This document shows, one piece after another, positions 26,399 through 34,407 of a stretch of 64,000 nt of DNA. A program made the position numbers and the translations under genes. This DNA comes from Polaribacter huanghezhanensis (lineage in GTDB: Bacteria; Bacteroidota; Bacteroidia; Flavobacteriales; Flavobacteriaceae): contig NZ_CP128595.1 in NCBI RefSeq assembly GCF_030444335.1, forward strand, positions 620,001 to 684,000, written 5' to 3'. The notes beneath the pieces are model-generated. The model saw nothing but the letters and a program-made list of their open reading frames with translations, did no database searches and was not told the DNA's origin. The stretch's first letter is position 1; each line of letters starts with the position of its first letter.

Positions 26399-27016
26399 TT
26401 ACTTTCTTTCTTTTTTTAGATACATGTTTTCCTTGATCCTTTTTAATCTTTGAAAAACTTTTTCTTTTACCTTGATTTTATTGTTTGTATCTTTTGATGT
26501 TGGATCGTACAACATACCTGTGCACAAACACATTTTTTGCTCTGTCCGTTGTAAAACATCATAATTTTTACACGTTTGACAACCGTTCCAAAAAGATTGA
26601 TCTTCTGTGAGTTCTGAAAATGTTACAGGCTTATATCCTAATTCGCTATTCAGTTTCATCACAGCCAAACCTGTAGTAATTGAGAACACTTTTGCCATCG
26701 GAAACTTAGCTCGTGAATGTTCAAAAATTGTTGCTTTTATTTTTTTTGCAAGACCAATTCCTCTGTAATCAGGGTGTACAATTAATCCTGAATTGGCAAC
26801 AAATTTTCCATGACTCCACGCTTCTATATAACAAAAACCAGCAAACATTTCGCCATCTAACGCTATTACAGCGTTGCCATTTTCTATTTTAGTAATGATA
26901 TATTCTGGCTTTCGCTTCGCAATTCCAGTACCACGAACCTGAGCTGCTTCGTCAATAGTCTGACAAATAATTTCTGCATATTTACTATGCTGTTGATTGG
27001 CAATAACAACTTTCAT
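26399..27016 (-). CDS. GNAT acyltransferase leading the arginine operon (probable acylglutamate synthase)
   Basis: A 205-residue protein from ATG 27016; a longer frame to 27079 lacks a good start and is not preferred. Residues 1-150 form a GNAT domain with an acetyl-CoA binding block (LIVHPDYRGIGLAKKIK). A C-terminal extension holds four cysteines in CQTCKNYDVLQRTEQKMCLC, which could bind zinc. The window has no argA or argJ, so this gene at the head of the operon is the natural candidate for making N-acetyl- or N-succinyl-glutamate. Bacteroidetes arginine clusters often carry a GNAT gene at this place. Function is inferred from context. Confidence 0.7.
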   Translation of the reverse strand: MKVVIANQQHSKYAEIICQTIDEAAQVRGTGIAKRKPEYIITKIENGNAVIALDGEMFAGFCYIEAWSHGKFVANSGLIVHPDYRGIGLAKKIKATIFEHSRAKFPMAKVFSITTGLAVMKLNSELGYKPVTFSELTEDQSFWNGCQTCKNYDVLQRTEQKMCLCTGMLYDPTSKDTNNKIKVKEKVFQRLKRIKENMYLKKERK

Positions 27017-27067
27017 TGAAATTGATTTTAAAATTGATACTCTAGTTAAAAATGATGTTTTGAAAGG

Positions 27068-27161
27068 AGAACCGGACACACCTAGGTTCTAAAAATTATG
27101 CGCCCAAAGGGCGACGTAAAAAAGTAATACGCGTAAAGTTCCTGTTATTGAAAACAATAAC
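27068..27161 (-). promoter_or_regulatory. Structured leader of the arginine operon with attenuator-like hairpin
   Basis: Between the leader ORF and the GNAT gene the minus-strand RNA can form three hairpins, read in order: gttattg/caataac with a TTTT loop (27144-27161), cgccc/gggcg with a TTT loop (27101-27113) followed by cataattttta, and agaacc/ggttct (27068-27090). The second, followed by a T-rich run, resembles a terminator and so a possible attenuator. Folding was judged by eye only. It matches no riboswitch class I can name. Confidence 0.5.
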
Positions 27162-27249
27162 TAAAGGAAATATGAATATGAAAATGAATGTGTACAATGA
27201 AAAAAAAATAAAAATTACGTATAAAAGAGATTGCTTAGTTCTATTTTAC

Positions 27250-27321
27250 TTAACAGCGGCGCTGTAAGCGGATAAAACTACTAAAAGCAGTAAAACGTAT
27301 TTTATTTTTATTTGAAATCAT
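27250..27321 (-). CDS. Putative arginine leader peptide (23 codons)
   Basis: This ORF is too short for ordinary gene calling. It starts ATG at 27321, four bases after an exact -7 box, so the mRNA probably begins at or next to the start codon. The peptide starts MISNKNKIRF and ends FIRLQRRC before TAA. Four of 23 residues are Arg (R9, R18, R21, R22), three of them in the last six codons, and three are CGC, a codon that looks uncommon in a genome where AGA dominates. The last codons also form the palindrome acagcgccgctgt. The ORF lies 233 bases ahead of the arginine operon and before a terminator-like hairpin, the layout of a ribosome-stalling attenuator. Translation is inferred, not shown. Confidence 0.55.
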   Translation of the reverse strand: MISNKNKIRFTAFSSFIRLQRRC

Positions 27322-27325
27322 GCTA

Positions 27326-27358
27326 CAAAACTACAATAAATTTTTTATTTAAAAGCAA
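27326..27358 (-). promoter_or_regulatory. Promoter of the arginine operon
   Basis: On the minus strand, a -33 TTG (27356-27358) is separated by 22 bases from the -7 box TAGTTTTG (27326-27333). The box ends four bases before the leader ORF ATG, so the transcript is likely leaderless. The same four-base gap occurs at thiL and at the alpha/beta hydrolase. Confidence 0.65.
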
Positions 27359-27397
27359 TTAATTTTTATCTTCCATTTTAAAAAAGAAAAAATTTTA

Positions 27398-28993
27398 TTA
27401 ATGGCTTATAAAATTAGATTTTTTACTCTTTAATAAATCAGACAAAATTTTATCATTGGTTACCGTATCCCTAAAAGCAACTAAAGTTCTGATAGAAAAA
27501 GTTCGCAATGCATCGTACACACTTAAAGTGCTTACCGCAGAATCTTTTCTTCCTACAAAAGGCAACACATCCGGACCACGCTGGCATTTTGTATTGATAT
27601 TTACTCTACAAACCTGGTTAACCAACGAATCGATTAATGGCGCTAAAGTAGTTGGATTGTTACTAAACAAACTTACTTGTTGTCCGTAATTAGAATTTGA
27701 AATATAATCTAAAGGCTCTTGAATATTTTTAAAAGAAAGTATCGGAACTACTGGTCCAAATTGTTCTTCGTGATACACTTTCATCGTTTCATTTACGGGA
27801 TATAAAACAGCAGGATTCACAAAACTTAAGGTGGTTTCTCCGCCATCTTTATTCAGTATTTTTGCTCCTTTTAATTCTGCATCTTCAATTAATTCTTGTA
27901 TGTAAGCTGGTTTGTTTGGTTCTGGTAAAGGCGTAATATTTACATTTTCTTCCCAAGGCAAACCTCCTTTTAATTTTTGTACTTCTTCTACAAATTTTTG
28001 ATTGAATTCTGCAACAATATCCTCATGCACAAACAATATTTTTAAAGCGGTACAACGCTGTCCGTTAAAAGCCAACGAACCTAAAATACATTCTTTTATT
28101 GCCAAATCTAAATCGCAATCTGGTAAAATAATTCCTGCATTTTTAGCTTCTAATCCCAACACCAAACGCAATCTGTTTTTCTTTGGATGGTATTCTTGTA
28201 AAATATTTGCCGATTTACTATTTCCAATCAACGCCAACACATCTACTTTTCCTGATTTTAAAATCGGAGTTGCCAAAGTTCTTCCACTTCCGTAAATGAT
28301 GTTTACAACCCCTTTTGGAAAACAAGTTTGAAACGCTTTTAATAATGGTGATAATAATAAAATTCCGTGTTTTGTTGGTTTATAAATGGTGGTGTTTCCC
28401 ATAATTAACGCCGGAATCAACAAACAAAAAGTTTCGTTTAACGGATAATTATATGGACTTAAACATAACACAACTCCTAAAGGAGCTCGGCGAACTTGCG
28501 CTAAAATTCCGCTGTGGTTTTTAATTTCAGAATGCTTTTGATCCATTTCTCTTAAAGTAGTAATGGTATCTTTAATATATTCTACAGTTCTATCAAACTC
28601 GTTACACGATTCTTCGTAAGGTTTTCCAATTTCCCACATCAACCAGTTCACAACTTCATCTCTGGTTTCCAGCATCATTTTGGCAAAGTTTTCAATACAA
28701 ACGATGCGTTCTTCAACTTTCATTGTTGGCCATTCTCCTCTTCCTTTATCATACGCATCACAAGCTGATTCTAAAGATTCTAATGCTTCTTTTTCTCCTA
28801 AATCAGGGATTATCCCTAATAAAGTTGGTTCTAATTCTCCTGCTTTATTTTCTTGATAAATTGGAGAATAAACCGATGTTGTTGCTCCTTTCCATGCTTT
28901 TAATTTGCCATTTACCAAATAAGTGTTTTGATTGTATGGCTTTTGAATGCTGTGTTTCTTTGGGATTGTACTATTTGTAAAAATATTTTTCAA
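27398..28993 (-). CDS. gapN: NADP-dependent glyceraldehyde-3-phosphate dehydrogenase (aldehyde dehydrogenase family)
   Basis: A 531-residue aldehyde dehydrogenase. The active site Cys is C314 ([10 protein letters not shown]), with the general base Glu in [10 protein letters not shown]. The variants GQRCTALK and PYNYPLNE, the length above 520 residues and the N-terminal extension match the Bacteroidetes NADP-GAPDH group annotated as gapN, which oxidises glyceraldehyde 3-phosphate directly to 3-phosphoglycerate and yields NADPH. A general aldehyde dehydrogenase role remains possible. The promoter is not clear; ATATTTG near 29031-29037 on the minus strand is one base short of the -7 consensus. 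It ends upstream of the arginine promoter. Confidence 0.78.
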   Translation of the reverse strand: MKNIFTNSTIPKKHSIQKPYNQNTYLVNGKLKAWKGATTSVYSPIYQENKAGELEPTLLGIIPDLGEKEALESLESACDAYDKGRGEWPTMKVEERIVCIENFAKMMLETRDEVVNWLMWEIGKPYEESCNEFDRTVEYIKDTITTLREMDQKHSEIKNHSGILAQVRRAPLGVVLCLSPYNYPLNETFCLLIPALIMGNTTIYKPTKHGILLLSPLLKAFQTCFPKGVVNIIYGSGRTLATPILKSGKVDVLALIGNSKSANILQEYHPKKNRLRLVLGLEAKNAGIILPDCDLDLAIKECILGSLAFNGQRCTALKILFVHEDIVAEFNQKFVEEVQKLKGGLPWEENVNITPLPEPNKPAYIQELIEDAELKGAKILNKDGGETTLSFVNPAVLYPVNETMKVYHEEQFGPVVPILSFKNIQEPLDYISNSNYGQQVSLFSNNPTTLAPLIDSLVNQVCRVNINTKCQRGPDVLPFVGRKDSAVSTLSVYDALRTFSIRTLVAFRDTVTNDKILSDLLKSKKSNFISH

Positions 28994-29110
28994 TGAAATA
29001 ATTGCTTAAATTTTATGCAAGTTATATCAAATATTGAAATAAATCAGGTTTATCGTTTATGATTTTCATTTCAAAAATTAAATACAATAAAAATGTTCTT
29101 AAAAAGAAAA

Positions 29111-29133
29111 AAGAGCATCAAAATGATGCTCTT
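29111..29133 (-). terminator. Rho-independent terminator of ssb
   Basis: A perfect 10-base stem (aagagcatca at 29111-29120, tgatgctctt at 29124-29133) with a three-base loop is followed on the minus strand by a T-rich run, 22 bases past the ssb stop. Confidence 0.88.
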
Positions 29134-29154
29134 CTCCTTTCATAGCAAGATCCC

Positions 29155-29493
29155 TTACTGCTTGCTTCCCAACATTAACATTTCGTTACAAACAATTTCT
29201 GTGATGTGTTTTTTCGTTCCATCTTTGTCTTCGTAACTTCTAGATGTTAATTTCCCTTCAATAGCAACTTCACTTCCTTTTTGTAAATATTTTTCAATGA
29301 TTTCGGCTGTTTTGTTCCACGCAACAACATTATGCCATTGTGTGTCTGTTACTTTTTCGCCTTGTGCGTTTTTGTAAGTTTCATTTGTAGCAATAGACAT
29401 TTTTGCTAATTTTTTACCACTTTCTAAAGTGATAATTTCTGGATTGTTTCCTAAGTTTCCAATCAACTGTACTTTGTTTCTTAACGTACTCAT
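29155..29493 (-). CDS. ssb: Single-stranded DNA-binding protein (short form)
   Basis: A 112-residue OB-fold protein starting MSTLRNKVQLIGNLGNNPEI, with the typical TQWHNVVAWNKTAEIIEKYLQKGS core. It consists of the OB domain alone: it ends MLMLGSKQ and lacks the flexible linker and the acidic tip (DDIPF-like) that binds partner proteins in housekeeping SSB. Bacteroidetes often carry such a short second SSB, used for natural transformation, plasmids or as a stress copy; the main ssb is probably elsewhere. It has a strong terminator. Confidence 0.9.
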   Translation of the reverse strand: MSTLRNKVQLIGNLGNNPEIITLESGKKLAKMSIATNETYKNAQGEKVTDTQWHNVVAWNKTAEIIEKYLQKGSEVAIEGKLTSRSYEDKDGTKKHITEIVCNEMLMLGSKQ

Positions 29494-29607
29494 AAGATAA
29501 GGTTTTAAACACTTCGCCTTTGCTCAGTGCAAGTTTATAATCATTTTGTCAATTCGTTTTGACATTGCAAAGATGCGTTGACTTCCAAATTTTATTCGGT
29601 TTAAAAG

Positions 29608-29629
29608 CGCTTACTTTCGTATGTAAGCG
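29608..29629. repeat. Inverted repeat in the ssb/zinc-ribbon intergenic region
   Basis: cgcttac (29608-29614) and gtaagcg (29623-29629) flank an eight-base spacer in the 194-base divergent gap. Spacing suits a dimeric regulator binding site. No stem-T-run suggests termination. Confidence 0.35.
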
Positions 29630-29687
29630 TTTGTAGTCGTTTGTAAATGTTTTTTTAGTATCTTTATTGGCATCAAAATAAAAAGCA

Positions 29688-30038
29688 ATGGAAACAAAGC
29701 AATGTTTAGAATGTGGCGAAAAAATAGTGGGGAGAATTGATAAAAAATTCTGTACAGATTATTGTCGAAACTCCTACAATAACAAGGTAAATACAGAAAG
29801 TAAAAACCTAATTAGAAACACCAATAATCGCTTGCGAAAAAACTTTAAAATTTTATCAGAATTAAACATTTCGGGTAAAACAAAAGTGACGAGAACTAAA
29901 TTATTTGACAAAGGATTTGATTTTCATTTTTTTACATCCATTTACAAAACAAAAACAGGAAACGTGTATTTTTATGTATACGATCAAGGTTATTTGGCGT
30001 TAGAAAATGATTATTTCTTATTAATCAGAAGAGAATAA
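29688..30038 (+). CDS. Zinc-ribbon small protein
   Basis: A 116-residue protein. The N-terminus carries a likely zinc site CLECGEKIVGRIDKKFCTDYC (CxxC, then CxxxC), followed by SYNNKVN and a basic helical middle (about 30-60). The C-terminus is beta-like (GNVYFYVYDQGYLALENDYFLLIRRE). The start resembles FYVE-unrelated 'DUF2116'-type zinc ribbons of prokaryotes, but the rest is not recognised. A role with nucleic acids is possible from the charge and zinc motif. It is divergent from ssb across a gap that contains an inverted repeat. Confidence 0.65.
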   Translation: METKQCLECGEKIVGRIDKKFCTDYCRNSYNNKVNTESKNLIRNTNNRLRKNFKILSELNISGKTKVTRTKLFDKGFDFHFFTSIYKTKTGNVYFYVYDQGYLALENDYFLLIRRE

Positions 30039-30059
30039 AACGATTATTTAAAAAATTAG

Positions 30060-30067
30060 TACATTTA
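30060..30067 (+). promoter_or_regulatory. -7-like box TACATTTA
   Basis: One mismatch to TAnnTTTG, 17 bases before the M28 peptidase ATG. Weak support. Confidence 0.35.
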
Positions 30068-30084
30068 TAAAAACCATTCAACTA

Positions 30085-32394
30085 ATGAAAAAATACGCTC
30101 CGATACTTTCTTTTCTAATCATAATCTCTGTAATTTATTGGAGTTTTGCTGATATGAAACCTTCGTGTTCTGAAAATAAAGTAGTTTCTGAAACTGAATT
30201 CTCTATCAACAATGCATTAAAAAATTTAAAAGAAATTTCTAAAACTGCACATTATACAGGTTCAGAAGATCACCTAAAAGTTCAAAATTATATTGTAAAC
30301 GAACTTGAAAAATTAGGATTACAACCAGAAGTTCAACATCAAGTTGCCATTAATAACAAATGGAGAGCAGCAACAAATACTGCAAATATTATTGCAACTA
30401 TTAAAGGAAGTGAAACTGGAAAATCGTTGGTGTTGTTAACGCATTACGATTCAAACCCTCATTCTTCTTTAGGCGCAAGTGATGCTGGATCTGGAGTAGT
30501 AACTATTTTAGAAAGTGTTAGAGCTTTTTTAGCGCAACATAAAACGCCAAAAAACGACATTCATATTGTAATTACAGACGCAGAAGAACTAGGGCTTTTA
30601 GGTGCAAAAGCATTTGTTGATGCACATCCGTTAGCAAAAAATATTGGATTGGTTTTAAATTTTGAAGCTCGTGGAAGTGGTGGACCAAGTTATATGTTGA
30701 TGGAAACTAACGGTAAAAACAGCAAACTACTCTCTGAGTTTTTAAAAGCAAAACCAAATTATCCGGCAGCAAATTCTTTAATGTATAGCATTTATAAAAT
30801 GCTTCCAAACGATACAGATTTAACTGTTTTTAGAGAAAACGGAAATATAAACGGATTCAATTTTGCCTTTATTGGAGATCATTTTGATTATCATACAGCA
30901 CAAGATTCTTACGAAAGATTAGATCGAGAAACCTTGTTGCATCAAGCAGATTATTTAATGACAACTTTAAATTATTTTGCTTTTTCTGATCTTTCAAATT
31001 TAGACAGTTCAGCGGATGATGTATACACAAATTTTCCGTTTACAAAATTATTACATTATCCTTTTTCTTGGATTTTACCTTTATTAATTGGCGCAATTAT
31101 TTTGCTTTTTATATTGCTTTTCTTCGGAATTGCACTCAATAAAATTACTATAAAAGGAATGTTAAAAGGGTTTACTCCTTTTACAATTTCGTTGGTTGCC
31201 TGTGTTGGAATTTCAATTTTATTATGGAAAGGGATTTTATTAATTCATCCACAATACAATGATATTTTACACGGATTTACCTACAACGGATATGAATATA
31301 TTACCGCATTTGTATTGTTAAATTTGTGGTTATTATTTAAAATTTATCGCCCTTTTTTAAAAAATAATACAGGAACAGATTTAGTAATTGCACCAATTAT
31401 ATTTTGGCTAATTATTAATGTACTTATTTTTATCTATTTAAAAGGTGCAGCTTATTTTATCATTCCGGTTTATTTTGCCTTAATCACTTTAGGTGTTTTT
31501 ATTTTTATTGATAGCAAACGAACTACAAAAATTGCAATTGCAACCATTTTGGCAATTCCAATGCTGTTTATGTTTGCACCGCAAATAAAAATGTTCCCTG
31601 TTGGGTTAGGCTTAAAAAACTTGTTTATAAGTGGTTTGTTTTTGGTTTTAATTTTCGGACTCATGATTCCGGTTTTCGCCTCTTATAAATCAAGAAAAAC
31701 ATTGGTGAGGTTAATCGGATTAAGTACTGTTTTATTTTTTGCTTTTGCAACCTATAATAGCGGATTTGATGAAAACAAGAAAAAACCAAATAGTATTGTT
31801 TTTATTAGTGATATAGATGCAAACCAATCGTATTGGGCAACATATGATGTAACGCCAGACAATTATACAAAACAGTTTCTAGGAGATCATCCAACCAAAG
31901 GAAATTTTACAGGAACAACCTCTAAAAGCAAGTACAATACTTCTTATAAATTTCATAAAAAGACAGAAAATAGAACTATCATTCCGTCAATAATTTCTAA
32001 AATAAAAGATACAATTATTGGTGATTTTAGAAACATCTCTTTGGTAATAAAACCTCAACGTGCTTTAAACAAACTAGAGTTAATTGCAAATGCTCCAATT
32101 ACTTTTAATACAATTAGCGTGCAAGACGTATATTTAGACAAAAAGAATCAATCGGACACTTTTAAGGTAACTAGAGGAACCATTTTAAGTTACTTTTTAA
32201 CGGCAAAAGATTCAGTTTTAAAAATAGATTTCACCATCAATAAAAATAGCATACCTAATATTAGCTTGGTAGAATCTTCATTTGATTTACAAACAAATCC
32301 GTTGTTTAAAATTCAACCAAGAACGAACGAAATGATGCCAATGCCATTTGTAACAAATGATGCTGTAATTACAATCCAGAAATTAAAATTATAA
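30085..32394 (+). CDS. M28 family membrane peptidase
   Basis: A 769-residue protein. An N-terminal membrane anchor (residues 4-22) precedes an M28 zinc peptidase domain (about 45-300) with metal-ligand motifs LLTHYDSNPH, GASDAGSG, TDAEELGLLG, NFEARGSGG and FDYHTAQDS. The middle holds about eight or nine membrane helices (from roughly 325 to 570), and a soluble domain closes the protein. This architecture is the ER-metallopeptidase-1-like group, common in Bacteroidetes, with the catalytic domain in the periplasm. It probably trims peptides released in the periplasm. It is monocistronic and convergent with pyk. Confidence 0.88.
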   Translation: MKKYAPILSFLIIISVIYWSFADMKPSCSENKVVSETEFSINNALKNLKEISKTAHYTGSEDHLKVQNYIVNELEKLGLQPEVQHQVAINNKWRAATNTANIIATIKGSETGKSLVLLTHYDSNPHSSLGASDAGSGVVTILESVRAFLAQHKTPKNDIHIVITDAEELGLLGAKAFVDAHPLAKNIGLVLNFEARGSGGPSYMLMETNGKNSKLLSEFLKAKPNYPAANSLMYSIYKMLPNDTDLTVFRENGNINGFNFAFIGDHFDYHTAQDSYERLDRETLLHQADYLMTTLNYFAFSDLSNLDSSADDVYTNFPFTKLLHYPFSWILPLLIGAIILLFILLFFGIALNKITIKGMLKGFTPFTISLVACVGISILLWKGILLIHPQYNDILHGFTYNGYEYITAFVLLNLWLLFKIYRPFLKNNTGTDLVIAPIIFWLIINVLIFIYLKGAAYFIIPVYFALITLGVFIFIDSKRTTKIAIATILAIPMLFMFAPQIKMFPVGLGLKNLFISGLFLVLIFGLMIPVFASYKSRKTLVRLIGLSTVLFFAFATYNSGFDENKKKPNSIVFISDIDANQSYWATYDVTPDNYTKQFLGDHPTKGNFTGTTSKSKYNTSYKFHKKTENRTIIPSIISKIKDTIIGDFRNISLVIKPQRALNKLELIANAPITFNTISVQDVYLDKKNQSDTFKVTRGTILSYFLTAKDSVLKIDFTINKNSIPNISLVESSFDLQTNPLFKIQPRTNEMMPMPFVTNDAVITIQKLKL

Positions 32395-32396
32395 CA

Positions 32397-33824
32397 CTAT
32401 TTTATTTGAGAAACTCGAAGTGTATTTACCATTCCTTTTGCTTCAACTGGCATAGAAGTTAAGTTGATAACAAAATCGTTTGCCCTTACAAAACCTCTTT
32501 TTTTTGCAATTTTATTAATATCAACAACTGTATCATCTGTGCTTTTGTTTTTATCATAAAATAAAGATTTAACGCCCCAAAGTAAACTCATTTTTGCTAA
32601 AATTCTTTTTTCTGATGAAAATGCCAAAATAAAAGATGCTGGTCTCCAGGCAGAAATTTGAAAAGCTGTATAACCACTATTTGTTAAAGTAGAAATTACT
32701 GCTGCATTTACATCATTTGCCATTAATGCTGCATGATGACAAACTGCTTTGGTAATAAAACGATCGGTTCTAATATGTGGTGGAGCTTGTGGTACTTTTA
32801 TTAATGGTGAATCTTCTACACTTTTAATAATTTCTGTCATTTTTTCGATGACTCTTATTGGATATGCACCAACTGAAGTTTCTCCAGATAACATGACAGC
32901 ATCAGCACCATCCATTATAGAATTGGCAACATCATTAACCTCTGCTCTAGTTGGAACCGCATTTGTAATCATTGTTTCCATCATTTGAGTTGCAATAATT
33001 ACTGGAATTCTTGCCATTTTAGCTCTTTGAACTAACATTTTTTGGATAAGTGGAACTTCTTGCATCGGAATTTCAACGCCTAAATCTCCACGTGCAACCA
33101 TTAAGGCATCGCAATACGGAATTAATGCATCAATATTTTGAACAGCTTCTGGCTTTTCTATTTTAGCAATAACTGGAATTCTATAATCTGATTTTTGCTT
33201 GATTAAATCGTGCAATTTTCTTAAATCTTCTGGATTTCTAACAAACGAAAGCGCAATCCAATCGACATTTTGCTCAATAGCAAAAATGGCGTCTTTCATG
33301 TCTTTCTCCGTCAACGCAGGTAAAGAAATTTTTGTATTTGGTAAATTCACACCTTTTTTAGAAGACAAAATACCGCCAACTTTTACTTTTGTAGTTACTT
33401 CGTTTGTTTTATTTGTCGTTATAACTTCAAAAAGTAGTTTTCCGTCATCAACCAAAATTTGTTCTCCTTTTTTAACATCTCTTGGAAAGTTTTGATAGGT
33501 CATAAATGCCTTCTCTTTTGTTCCAGTACATTTATCCGTAGTAAAAATAAATGTATCATCCGCTTTTAAAACCACATTCTCCTCCATTACACCAACTCTC
33601 AATTTTGGTCCTTGTAAATCGGCTAAAATAGCAATATGTATGTTTTTTTCTTCATTAATTTCTCTGATATCTTTTATTCTTGCTTTTACATTCTCATTGT
33701 CTGCATGAGAAAAATTAATTCTAAAAACATTGACTCCTTTATCTACCAATTCAGAAATTATTTCTTTGGTGTTTGATGCTGGGCCTAATGTTGCTATTAT
33801 TTTTGTTTTTTTATTATTTGACAT
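32397..33824 (-). CDS. pyk: Pyruvate kinase
   Basis: A 475-residue pyruvate kinase converting phosphoenolpyruvate and ADP to pyruvate and ATP. The catalytic Lys lies in IPVIAKIEKPEAVQNID, and MVARGDLGVEIPMQEVP and IIATQMMETMI are well kept. Length is normal. It lies three bases after the end of the IPExxxVDY gene, with which it is usually paired in Flavobacteriaceae. Only two bases separate its stop from the convergent M28 gene. Confidence 0.97.
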   Translation of the reverse strand: MSNNKKTKIIATLGPASNTKEIISELVDKGVNVFRINFSHADNENVKARIKDIREINEEKNIHIAILADLQGPKLRVGVMEENVVLKADDTFIFTTDKCTGTKEKAFMTYQNFPRDVKKGEQILVDDGKLLFEVITTNKTNEVTTKVKVGGILSSKKGVNLPNTKISLPALTEKDMKDAIFAIEQNVDWIALSFVRNPEDLRKLHDLIKQKSDYRIPVIAKIEKPEAVQNIDALIPYCDALMVARGDLGVEIPMQEVPLIQKMLVQRAKMARIPVIIATQMMETMITNAVPTRAEVNDVANSIMDGADAVMLSGETSVGAYPIRVIEKMTEIIKSVEDSPLIKVPQAPPHIRTDRFITKAVCHHAALMANDVNAAVISTLTNSGYTAFQISAWRPASFILAFSSEKRILAKMSLLWGVKSLFYDKNKSTDDTVVDINKIAKKRGFVRANDFVINLTSMPVEAKGMVNTLRVSQIK

Positions 33825-33827
33825 AAC

Positions 33828-34298
33828 TTAAAAAATTAAAAAATCTTTCGATTTTAAGATGTTTGGATCTATTTTATATGATGTAATTACCTGATTGATA
33901 GCATTTATTTCTTCAACCTTTTTAGCGATATAATCGGAATTAAAATCGCCTTCTAATTTTAGAAAAAAATCTACTTTTCTTTTTTCTGGAATTAAATAGG
34001 TCGTTATTTCGTTTGATGGAAATAATCCTGTAGAAATTTCTTCTAAATGATTTGTATATTGGTTAGAAATTAAAAACCAAGATTGACTAAATTTTGTATT
34101 CACAAACTCATAAATACAAAACGTAGCATTGTTGTTTTTGTTTTCAAAATCTAAACTATATGTTGCTTTAACAAATTTTGTGTTTATTTTTTGATTTAAT
34201 ACATATGCTAATTTATACTCTTCTAAGGCAGAATGAATTCCTATTAAAGTATAATTATTATCAGAAAAATCATTTAATTCGAGCGAGTGTATCTGCAA
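33828..34298 (-). CDS. IPExxxVDY family protein
   Basis: A 156-residue protein carrying the signature YLIPEKRKVDFFLKLEG (IPE-xxx-VD[FY]) that names this Bacteroidetes family. No catalytic motif is known; the family always sits beside pyk and rnc, so a link to RNA or glycolytic regulation is only a guess. The start is odd: the only plausible initiator in the expected place is TTG at 34298, which lies inside a -7-like box TAGCTTTG (34296-34303). Either TTG is used with a promoter further upstream, or another non-ATG codon such as ATA at 34292 starts a leaderless mRNA. Confidence 0.85.
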   Translation of the reverse strand: MQIHSLELNDFSDNNYTLIGIHSALEEYKLAYVLNQKINTKFVKATYSLDFENKNNNATFCIYEFVNTKFSQSWFLISNQYTNHLEEISTGLFPSNEITTYLIPEKRKVDFFLKLEGDFNSDYIAKKVEEINAINQVITSYKIDPNILKSKDFLIF

Positions 34299-34407
34299 AG
34301 CTAAACAATTTAGGGTTTTTAATCTCTATCAACTACAATTATGGCTAAATTACATATTGTTTCTGATAAAATAATTAAAAAAAAGTAAAAACAGAATTGT
34401 AAAAAAA

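Larger units (their letters stand above)
27017..27397 (-). other. 381-base intergenic region, leader of the arginine operon
   Basis: This is the only gap longer than 300 bases without a large gene in the window. It lies between the GNAT start (27016) and the gapN stop (27398), both on the minus strand. It contains a promoter (TTG at 27356-27358, TAGTTTTG at 27326-27333), a 23-codon ORF (27250-27321), three hairpins (27068-27161) and an AT-rich spacer. No tRNA-like cloverleaf is visible. Confidence 0.7.

Noticed and set aside
27017-27397. A known riboswitch in the arginine leader
   Set aside because: I looked for SAM, TPP, cobalamin, glycine and THF core motifs and saw none; the short ORF with Arg codons explains the region better.
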